Translations under genes and position numbers: made by a program | Origin: MGBC131033 sp910585655 | GTDB taxonomy: Bacteria > Bacillota > Clostridia > Lachnospirales > Lachnospiraceae | Reading direction: 5' to 3' | NCBI GenBank assembly: GCA_949502025.1 | Contig: CATBCG010000062.1 | Span: 1-5,220, forward strand | Length of the DNA stretch: 5,220 nucleotides | Part shown: positions 1 to 4,409 of the stretch, one piece after another | Layout: every line of letters begins with the position of its first letter | Position numbering within the stretch: the first letter of the stretch is position 1 | The notes under the pieces: generated by a model | What the model saw: only the letters and a program-made list of their open reading frames with translations | The model's database searches: none | What the model was told of the DNA's origin: nothing

Positions 1-42
1 CCTCGACTTTCCTACGGAATGTACCGGACTGTCCAAGTTCAC
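1..42 (-). CDS. Possible N-terminus of IS200/IS605 transposase TnpA (partial)
   Basis: Fourteen codons are visible, from a GTG at 42 down to the left edge, reading VNLDSPVHSVGKSR. AAGGAA at 53-58 lies 10 bases upstream and serves as a ribosome binding site. The start through HSV resembles the opening of clostridial TnpA, the HUH-Y1 single-strand transposase that cuts and joins element ends as a dimer. After HSV, full-length relatives usually continue with a hydrophobic strand such as FxLxYHL. Here GKSR follows, so either the protein is divergent or the reading frame enters an internal deletion. The call rests on ten residues and the promoter/hairpin context only. Confidence 0.3.
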   Translation of the reverse strand, partial: MNLDSPVHSVGKSR

Positions 43-78
43 AATGTATCAATTCCTTACGATGTTCCAACTGATTTT

Positions 79-106
79 ATTATAGTAGTTTTTTCGGCTT
101 TGTCAA
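79..106 (-). promoter_or_regulatory. Strong sigma-A promoter firing leftward (TTGACA-16-TATAAT)
   Basis: On the minus strand TTGACA (101-106) and TATAAT (79-84) are both exact consensus hexamers separated by 16 bases. Transcription would start near 72 and read into the GTG at 42. It most likely drives the IS200/IS605-like tnpA. Confidence 0.65.
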
Positions 107-130
107 GTGCGATATGGACGCAATTCATCC

Positions 131-147
131 CCGACTTTAGAGGTCGG
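131..147. repeat. Subterminal hairpin of the IS200/IS605-like end
   Basis: CCGACT (131-136) pairs with GGTCGG (142-147) through five Watson-Crick pairs and one T-G wobble around the loop TTAGA. It sits in a context (TTCATCC before, TCTTCTTG after) like that at the ends of clostridial IS200/IS605 elements, as I recall them. In that family such imperfect hairpins are the TnpA recognition sites. No T-tract follows on either strand, so it is not an obvious terminator. Confidence 0.45.
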
Positions 148-209
148 AGTCTTCTTGCTGGAAAAGGATAAAATTCTGTCAATTAGCCTGGAAAAGTTCC
201 TGGCTTCTA

Positions 210-218
210 TGCTAAAAT
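210..218 (+). promoter_or_regulatory. Candidate extended -10 promoter for the 269-679 gene
   Basis: TG-C-TAAAAT (210-218) has the TGn extension typical of promoters that tolerate a poor -35. No good -35 hexamer is visible 16-18 bases upstream. A start near 225 would give a leader of roughly 45 bases before the ATG at 269. Confidence 0.35.
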
Positions 219-268
219 AGATATCATAGAACATAGTAAATCAAAATTTATTGTCAGGAGAATGTGTA

Positions 269-679
269 ATGAGCGTGCGTATTATCGATACATTTCAGGA
301 TATTGATACGTGTTTTACAGATACAGGGTTTTGCAAAGAAAAATGGAATCAGTATATTAGTGATTACTTGCCGTATGTAAAAGAAATGATTGGAAAAGAC
401 GGAGCGGAATATCATTTCGAGGAACAGGTTCGTCCTGTCCTAAACGCTGTTTATGATAAAAAAGAAGAAGTGATAAAACTGCATAATTCTTTTTTGCGTT
501 TGATGAACAGTATTGAGGAAAAGATTAGACAGAAGATCCAAACGCTAATAGACGTCGTTGTTGTCCTTTACATTGGATTATGTAATGGCGCGGGGTGGGT
601 GGTATCGTTTTCGGATATGCCTCATATTCTTCTTGAACTACTGTTAGTTAAATGTATAGATAAAGCAAACTTTTGTTAA
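269..679 (+). CDS. Truncated N-terminal fragment of a putative HExxH metallopeptidase-like protein
   Basis: The reading frame is open from a TTG at 251, but the ATG at 269 is the better start because CAGGAG (255-260) lies 8 bases upstream. It gives a 136-residue product. Residues about 101-112 (VVVLYIGLCNGAGWV) resemble the central strand of clostridial proteins annotated as putative peptidases or DUF2268-like. In those proteins a segment like Y-x-G-x-G-C-G-A-G-W is followed by a LLGLE-like strand and then an HELGH zinc-binding helix. Here the frame drifts after HILLELL and ends with a low-complexity tail, with no HExxH and no room for one. I infer a gene cut off by deletion or insertion near 640, probably without peptidase activity. 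No signal peptide or clear membrane segment is visible; the hydrophobic stretch at 98-107 looks like a buried strand. Family assignment is tentative. Confidence 0.5.
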   Translation: MSVRIIDTFQDIDTCFTDTGFCKEKWNQYISDYLPYVKEMIGKDGAEYHFEEQVRPVLNAVYDKKEEVIKLHNSFLRLMNSIEEKIRQKIQTLIDVVVVLYIGLCNGAGWVVSFSDMPHILLELLLVKCIDKANFC

Positions 680-693
680 TACGAATTGCAAAG

Positions 694-713
694 GAAATAC
701 CCTGGCGTATTTC
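694..713. repeat. Small AT-rich hairpin between convergent genes, weak terminator candidate
   Basis: GAAATAC (694-700) and GTATTTC (707-713) form a perfect 7-bp stem around a 6-base loop, just after the stop at 679. The stem has only two G-C pairs and there is no clean T-run on either side (CCTTTG follows on the minus strand). It could weakly end transcription from either direction, but it is not a convincing intrinsic terminator. No better one is visible in 680-817, where the other notable item is a run of seven C at 769-775. Confidence 0.25.
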
Positions 714-817
714 AAAACAGTAAAATTTTTATTTATTTGAAAGCATCTGTTTCCGTCAAAATTTTTTGCCCCCCCAATATTGTCATTACAATGAGCAAAG
801 CAATCGAATCTGTTGTT

Positions 818-1756
818 TTATAATTGTTTTAATATTTCTCCAATGTCTGCATTGATACAGATGGAGCGGTCTATGATTTCCGTTGGTGCGCAGGCTTCTC
901 CATAGTTGATACAGGCATAGATTGCCTGAGGATTTGCTGCCGTCATCTGCCAGAACGGATATTTGATAATCCCAGGGGTGTTTCCGCCGACTCCAAGTTC
1001 TAAAAACAGTGTCTTTTTCTCTTGGTTTTCGCGTAGAAAGTTCAGATAGCGTTTGCTTGCCTGATGCCAGCCCTTATCTTCTACAAAGGTATGATCAGCC
1101 CGTAGATTCATACTCATAGGTTTTCCGCAGAGCGGGCAACGGGGAAGGAGATCGATCGGAACCTTGCGCGTCAGCAGTTTAGGGTCGGTTATATAAGGAT
1201 CCGTATGTTCCGGCAACACATACCCTTGCGCTTGCATCATTGCCCGGACGACAGCCTCGTTGTCGTAGGTTTTCTTATGACAAGGCATAGAACATTGAAA
1301 TAAGCCATAATCGCCCTGTGTATAAAAGAGCCGTTGCTTGTCAAAGCCAGCTTTTTGAAATTGATGGTCAACATTGGTGGTCAGAACAAAATAATTTTTG
1401 TCCTTTACCAGTGTATAAAGTTTCTGATAGGTACCATTATCCATATCCATATAACGGTTGATATAAATATAACGTGACCAATAGCCCCAATACTCCCGCA
1501 GGCTTTCAAAAGGGTAAAAGCCGCCGGAATACATATCATGGAAGCCGTATTTTTCTGCAAAATCTCCGAAATAACGCTGAAATCGTTCGCCGCTGTAGGT
1601 AAAGCCTGCGGCGGTAGAAAGCCCCGCTCCGGCTCCAATAACGATAGCTTCTGCCTGCCGAAGCGCTTCGGAAAGCTTTTGGAGTGGTGGGGGAGCGGGC
1701 AAGGTACTATCCGAGCAGCCGTTTGTAGATTTCGTAATCGTCTTGTTTGAATACAT
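818..1756 (-). CDS. Class M (SirTM-type) sirtuin, NAD+-dependent protein ADP-ribosyltransferase
   Basis: This is a 312-residue cytoplasmic Sir2-fold protein. Seen: the NAD-binding GAGAGLSTAAGF at 41-52, TTNVDHQF at 126-133 (N128 and D130 matching the sirtuin N-x-D), four zinc cysteines C155, C159, C207 and C210, and the late Rossmann motif ELGVGGNTPGIIKYPF at 253-268. Where deacylase sirtuins carry the catalytic His of an HG motif, this protein has Q147 in TQGDYG. Known: this Asn/Gln arrangement marks SirTM enzymes, which mono-ADP-ribosylate a lipoylated GcvH-like carrier in redox-stress operons rather than deacetylate. The start is an ATG preceded by AGAAAGGGTGAT inside the macrodomain gene, so the first 17 codons overlap that gene in another frame. 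The N-terminal stretch 1-25 is polar and proline-rich and looks unstructured. It is the last gene of the operon, and no GcvH-like or LplA gene is adjacent. Sirtuin class is confident; substrate is unknown. Confidence 0.9.
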   Translation of the reverse strand: MYSNKTITKSTNGCSDSTLPAPPPLQKLSEALRQAEAIVIGAGAGLSTAAGFTYSGERFQRYFGDFAEKYGFHDMYSGGFYPFESLREYWGYWSRYIYINRYMDMDNGTYQKLYTLVKDKNYFVLTTNVDHQFQKAGFDKQRLFYTQGDYGLFQCSMPCHKKTYDNEAVVRAMMQAQGYVLPEHTDPYITDPKLLTRKVPIDLLPRCPLCGKPMSMNLRADHTFVEDKGWHQASKRYLNFLRENQEKKTLFLELGVGGNTPGIIKYPFWQMTAANPQAIYACINYGEACAPTEIIDRSICINADIGEILKQL

Positions 1757-2501
1757 TGAATATCACCCTTTCTGGTTTTGTATGTGTCTGCAGGATTTCA
1801 GAAACCGTCTGCACGGCGATACGGGCGGCTTCTCTTTGTGGAAAATGGAATTCTCCGGTAGAAATACAGCAAAAAGCGATGCTTTTCAGGTCGTGCTGTG
1901 AGGCAAGCTCCAAACAGGAACGATAGCAGTCCGCAAGCTGTCTGCGGTGCAGGGCGGTCAGTCGTCCGGATACGATTGGACCTACGGTATGCAAAACATA
2001 ACGGCTGGGAAGATTGAAGGCAGGAGTAAGCTTGGCGGTTCCGGTAGGCTCATTATGAGCCTGTTCGTTCATCAGCTTGTCACAGATCAGGCGAAGCTGG
2101 ATACCGCTGACACTGTGGATGATATTGTCTACACAGGAGTGACATGGCACAAAGCAGCCGCGGAGGGCGCAGTTGGCAGCGTTTACGATCGCATCGACCT
2201 GTAAGGTCGTGATATCCCCGCGCCAGAGAACCAGGCGGCTATTACCAGGAGAAGCCGGAAGAGCATTGCCGTCTACCATTCCTCTCCGGCGAACCTCTTC
2301 ACTTAAATATTCATCCTGTAGCTGAAGAAAATCAGAGGAAACAGGGCGCGGCGGGCGAATATTCATCAGACTTCGGAGAAGACGCTTTTTCTCCTCTTCG
2401 CTGTCTGGAAGTAAGGTGTCCAAATTTTGTTCCTTTTGGAATTGCGGGAGTTCAGACAATAATTTTTTAAGTAAATATACCCGTTTTTCTTCCTGTGTCA
2501 T
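1707..2501 (-). CDS. Zinc-loop macrodomain protein, probable ADP-ribosyl hydrolase partner of the sirtuin
   Basis: The product is 264 residues. An upstream in-frame ATG exists at 2525, but AGGAGG (2510-2515) lies 8 bases before the ATG at 2501, which decides the start. Residues 1-80 are helical and charged, an N-terminal extension seen in SirTM-linked macrodomains. The macro fold follows: GDITTLQVDAIVNAAN at 95-110, the loop GCFVPCHSCVDNIIH at 115-129, HTVGP at 171-175 and CISTGEFHFP at 212-221. In ordinary macrodomains the loop is a glycine-rich GGGVD. Here C116, H121 and C123 match the Cys-His-Cys set that binds catalytic zinc in the zinc-dependent macrodomains of SirTM operons. Known members reverse the SirTM modification. 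It lies 37 bases after the oxidoreductase stop, and its 3' end overlaps the sirtuin start by 50 bases, which suggests coupled translation. Confidence 0.9.
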   Translation of the reverse strand: MTQEEKRVYLLKKLLSELPQFQKEQNLDTLLPDSEEEKKRLLRSLMNIRPPRPVSSDFLQLQDEYLSEEVRRRGMVDGNALPASPGNSRLVLWRGDITTLQVDAIVNAANCALRGCFVPCHSCVDNIIHSVSGIQLRLICDKLMNEQAHNEPTGTAKLTPAFNLPSRYVLHTVGPIVSGRLTALHRRQLADCYRSCLELASQHDLKSIAFCCISTGEFHFPQREAARIAVQTVSEILQTHTKPERVIFNVFKQDDYEIYKRLLG

Positions 2502-2538
2502 GAGCCATGCCTCCTGTGTACGCATTATTTGTAAAAGT

Positions 2539-3168
2539 TTATTTTCTTACAACGGAAATTCGCTCCTGTATATGGTTTCCGCTGACGATTTCATCTACGA
2601 GGGCAATCGTATAATCTGCATAGCTGATAATGCTTTCTCCCCTATCGTTTAAGAGCAGTTCTTCTCCTCCTAACAGATATTCGCCACTACGTTCCCCTTC
2701 TGCCTGGAAATCTCCGGCAGGGCTAAGATAGGTCCATCTGACGTCTGTCCGTTTGCGAAGCTCTCCAAGCGCTTTTGCCATAGCAGCCGCCAGCGGCTTA
2801 AACAACTCTGGAAAATCCGGACCGTCTGCCACACAGAGAGTATGCTCCGGGTTTACATAGAGACTGCCTGCTCCGCCAACGACCAGTAGTCTGGTATCCG
2901 TACCGGAAAGAGCGTCGCACAAGGTCTTCAGGCTGGTACTGTGTAGTGGAAGGGTATCTTCCGTCCAGGCGCCAAAAGCGTCTACAACGACATCGAATCC
3001 CGCTAAATCGGCTGCCTGAAGGTCTAAAATATCTTTGAGAATAACCTGTTTTGCTGCAGAACGGTTTTCCTCCCGTACGATAGCGGTAACGTCAAGCCCA
3101 CGCTCCAGGGCTTCCTTTGTAATAAGCTGACCTGCTTTTCCATTTGCACAAACAACTGCGATTTTCAT
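2539..3168 (-). CDS. NAD(P)-binding Rossmann protein, NADH-flavin reductase-like (COG2910/YwnB type)
   Basis: A 209-residue soluble protein with an atypical-SDR, NmrA-like fold. Seen: an N-terminal strand and dinucleotide loop MKIAVVCANGKAG at 1-13, strand VVVDAFGAW at 60-68, strand and loop RLLVVGGAGSLYV at 93-105, WTYLSPAGDF at 145-154 and the C-terminal ISYADYTIALVDEI at 181-194. The first glycine of the usual GxxGxxG loop is cysteine (C7), while G10 and G13 are kept. Relatives are annotated as NAD(P)H-binding proteins or putative flavin/quinone reductases; the true substrate is unknown. There is no Tyr-x3-Lys typical of classical SDRs. The start has an excellent AAAGGAGG (3177-3184) 8 bases upstream. 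It is the first gene of the operon, directly behind the promoter with two operator-like palindromes. The co-transcribed neighbours also act on NAD+ or its ADP-ribose, so a redox or NAD-related role is plausible but inferred. Confidence 0.8.
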   Translation of the reverse strand: MKIAVVCANGKAGQLITKEALERGLDVTAIVREENRSAAKQVILKDILDLQAADLAGFDVVVDAFGAWTEDTLPLHSTSLKTLCDALSGTDTRLLVVGGAGSLYVNPEHTLCVADGPDFPELFKPLAAAMAKALGELRKRTDVRWTYLSPAGDFQAEGERSGEYLLGGEELLLNDRGESIISYADYTIALVDEIVSGNHIQERISVVRK

Positions 3169-3224
3169 GATGAGTTCCTCCTTTAAAATATGGTTGAAAG
3201 TTTGATAACAGAACGATGCTTTGA

Positions 3225-3243
3225 TGTAACTATCTTTATTACA
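3225..3243. promoter_or_regulatory. Operator-like palindrome O1 at the transcription start (TGTAA-N9-TTACA)
   Basis: TGTAA (3225-3229) and TTACA (3239-3243) are perfect arms of a 19-base site with the same geometry as O2. Its edge touches the predicted +1 near 3243, so a bound protein would block the start. The O1 and O2 centres are 43 bases apart, close to four helical turns, which would place two dimers on the same face of the DNA. Confidence 0.6.
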
Positions 3244-3249
3244 ACAAGA

Positions 3250-3278
3250 AGTATAACACAGGGGAGATGTAATGTCAA
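3250..3278 (-). promoter_or_regulatory. Promoter of the oxidoreductase-macrodomain-sirtuin operon (TTGACA-17-TATACT)
   Basis: On the minus strand TTGACA (3273-3278) and TATACT (3250-3255) are separated by 17 bases, the ideal spacing. Transcription should start near 3243, giving a leader of about 75 bases before the ATG at 3168. It is strong by sequence, and both edges are covered by palindromes that would allow repression. Confidence 0.75.
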
Positions 3279-3286
3279 TGATTACA
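3268..3286. promoter_or_regulatory. Operator-like palindrome O2 over the -35 box (TGTAA-N9-TTACA)
   Basis: TGTAAT and ATTACA form perfect 6-bp arms 19 bases end to end, and the symmetry extends one further pair outward (A3267 with T3287). The -35 hexamer at 3273-3278 lies wholly within it. The same TGTAA-N9-TTACA pattern recurs at 3225-3243, so it probably binds a dimeric repressor. The regulator is not encoded in the window and the motif does not let me name its family. Confidence 0.6.
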
Positions 3287-3385
3287 TTAAACTTTTTGAA
3301 AAAATGTAAACAGAAACTGTTTTGACAGGAACCGGAAATAAAAATAGAAAATTAGAAAATTAGAATAGAAATAAGAACTGGAGTA

Positions 3386-3394
3386 TGGTATGAT
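3386..3394 (+). promoter_or_regulatory. Candidate extended -10 promoter for the SMI1/KNR4 gene
   Basis: TG-G-TATGAT (3386-3394) is a good extended -10. A start near 3401 would leave a leader of about 32 bases before the ATG at 3433. The -35 position falls in A-rich sequence with tandem AGAAAATT units. A consensus TTGACA also exists at 3322-3327, but only a poor -10 (TAGAAA, 3345-3350) follows it at 17 bases. Confidence 0.4.
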
Positions 3395-3432
3395 AGAGGC
3401 AATATAAATTCGGAATTTGCAGGAGGAAAAAT

Positions 3433-4110
3433 ATGAATCGGTTAGAACAATATGATCAGCGTATCGCTTGTATTCTGTCAAAGATTGAAAAAATCAAAGA
3501 TAAAAAGTTTTCTTTTACCTGTGGGGAATGGCCGCCGGTCTGGGAGCCGCCAGTCAGTGAGGAGGAAGTAACAGCCTTTGAAACAGAGAAGGGAATCCGG
3601 CTTCCAGAGGATTATCGCCATTTTATTACTACGGTTGCCGCTTCTGGAAGTCAGCCGTTTTATGGCTTGCTATCCTTTCAAACACAGGAAAGCACACCAG
3701 AGCATCCGTTTCCTTATACGTTAGATCATGTTCTTTATTTTCTTCATATGACGGAAGAGGAAATGGAGGAATTCTATGACGAGGACAGTCCCTTTACTGC
3801 AGATCATGGACTGCTGGCATTATGTACGGAAGGGGATGGTATGGACAGTGTTTTGGTGGTAAACAGCAAAGATCCGGACACCTATGGTACAGTCTGGTAT
3901 TTTGACCTGGCGAATGACTGTGGAATCCTTCCAATGCGGGATAAGGAGACAGGAAAGCCGTTTCACTTTTTAGATTGGCTGGAGTATTGGGCAGACCGGA
4001 CAACCAGTTTAAACAGCGACGAATATTTTAGCTTTTCTGAGACGGTTCAAGTGCCGGAAGCGCCGGATAATCCGGATATTATGGGAAGAAAAATGGGATG
4101 GATAGAATAG
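3433..4110 (+). CDS. SMI1/KNR4 (SUKH) family protein
   Basis: The product is 225 residues with no signal peptide or membrane segment. AGGAGG (3421-3426) lies 6 bases before the ATG. The SUKH core is visible as VSEEEVTAFETEKGIRLP at 41-58 followed by EDYRHFITTVAASG at 59-72, then the strand-rich GLLALCTEGDGMDSVLVV at 126-143, GTVWYFDLAND at 152-162 and FLDWLEYW at 179-186. Known: SUKH proteins are often immunity proteins of contact-dependent or polymorphic toxin systems, but many bacterial members stand alone with no defined role. No toxin gene precedes it here; the upstream neighbour is the divergent sirtuin operon, with which it shares a 264-base intergenic region. An IS110 scrap follows directly, so an original downstream partner may have been lost. 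Function beyond family is unknown. Confidence 0.85.
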   Translation: MNRLEQYDQRIACILSKIEKIKDKKFSFTCGEWPPVWEPPVSEEEVTAFETEKGIRLPEDYRHFITTVAASGSQPFYGLLSFQTQESTPEHPFPYTLDHVLYFLHMTEEEMEEFYDEDSPFTADHGLLALCTEGDGMDSVLVVNSKDPDTYGTVWYFDLANDCGILPMRDKETGKPFHFLDWLEYWADRTTSLNSDEYFSFSETVQVPEAPDNPDIMGRKMGWIE

Positions 4111-4122
4111 AAGAAAAGCTGG

Positions 4123-4257
4123 ATCAGTTACCGTGGACGGAAACGTTTGAGGTACGTGCTGTATGAGGCTGCGATATCGCTGGTGGGAAAGAACGCAGAG
4201 TTTCGGGCGGTACATGAGCATTACCGGCTGCGGAAAGAGAACTCGCTCAAAAAGATG
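4123..4257 (+). pseudogene. C-terminal fragment of an IS110-family transposase
   Basis: In the frame of the TTG at 4147 but starting upstream, the translation reads ISYRGRKRLRYVLYEAA followed by SLVGKN-EFR, a His/Tyr-rich step and NSLKKM. This is the conserved end of the IS110 transposase C-terminal (Tnp_20, serine-containing) domain, in which a G-R-K-R-L-R segment precedes an L-Y-x-A-A helix. Roughly the first 300 residues (RuvC-like DEDD domain) are missing. After KKM the usual QSLIAVA-like continuation is replaced by unrelated sequence. It has no start codon or ribosome binding site of its own and begins 12 bases after the SMI1/KNR4 stop. It is a dead relic of an insertion whose ends were deleted. 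Confidence 0.7.
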
Positions 4258-4352
4258 CCAAAGACGTTCTACTTCGTGTACCCTACACCCTCTATTTTCG
4301 TACCAGATACAGAGAAATGCCCATCTCCTTGGCTCATTTATCTGAGATATGA
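4258..4352 (+). other. Possible orphan protein fragment after the IS110 remnant
   Basis: Immediately after IS110 similarity ends, a second frame is open and reads KDVLLRVPYTLYFRTRYREM and then PISLAHLSEI to a TGA at 4350-4352. The composition looks protein-like and the change of frame coincides with the loss of IS110 similarity, so this may be the tail of an unrelated gene joined there. I do not recognise a family. The frame is open only from 4218, so a chance ORF is quite possible. Confidence 0.2.
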
Positions 4353-4361
4353 GACTAAAAA

Positions 4362-4382
4362 TTCCCTGATTTTTTAAGGGAA
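4362..4382 (+). repeat. Hairpin upstream of the ABC transporter gene
   Basis: TTCCCT (4362-4367) and AGGGAA (4377-4382) form a 6-bp stem with a T-rich 9-base loop, ending 27 bases before the ATG at 4410. The T-run is in the loop and not after the stem, so it is not a standard terminator. It could be a weak attenuator or a leftover end of the deleted insertion. Confidence 0.3.
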
Positions 4383-4409
4383 ATCACTTGACAATATAGG
4401 GAGAGAAAA

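Larger units (their letters stand above)
1..165 (-). mobile_element. Probable IS200/IS605-type element, left end with start of tnpA (runs off the left edge)
   Basis: Seen: reading leftward there is a short hairpin (131-147), a near-perfect promoter (TTGACA and TATAAT, 79-106), a Shine-Dalgarno-like AAGGAA (53-58) and a GTG start opening a reading frame VNLDSPVHSV. Known: IS200/IS605 transposons have subterminal hairpins instead of terminal inverted repeats, and many clostridial TnpA proteins begin with a M-x-L-D-x3-H-S-V-like sequence. The order hairpin, promoter, tnpA start fits the tnpA side of such an element. The outer boundary near 165 is an estimate, since the hairpin usually lies within a few tens of bases of the tip. 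The transposase body is outside the window, so whether the element is complete, deleted or a non-autonomous derivative is unknown. Confidence 0.45.

Noticed and set aside
251..268. Upstream TTG start for the 136-residue frame
   Set aside because: The TTG would place the good Shine-Dalgarno CAGGAG inside the coding region. The ATG at 269 sits 8 bases after it and is preferred.
680..817. Rho-independent terminator for the sirtuin operon
   Set aside because: No GC-rich stem followed by a T-run was found on the minus strand; the 694-713 hairpin is AT-rich and has no proper T-tract.
1405..2204. Open frames at 1405-1638 (-), 1538-1750 (+) and 1947-2204 (+)
   Set aside because: They lie within the sirtuin and macrodomain genes in other frames, show no recognisable domain and are explained as shadows.
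2502..2525. Longer macrodomain start at the ATG at 2525
   Set aside because: AGGAGG at 2510-2515 is correctly spaced for the ATG at 2501 and would be coding if the upstream ATG were used.
3225..3286. GlnR/TnrA nitrogen-control sites
   Set aside because: Those sites are TGTNA-N7-TNACA; here both copies have a 9-base spacer, so the resemblance is only in the half-sites.
3287..3481. 64-codon minus-strand frame rich in Phe, Ser and Tyr over the SMI1 promoter
   Set aside because: It is the complement of A-rich leader DNA and overlaps the start of a confident gene; there is no ribosome binding site or domain.
4388..4393. TTGACA as -35 of a promoter for the ABC gene
   Set aside because: The matching -10 would fall on or after the start codon at 4410, so it cannot drive this gene from this start.
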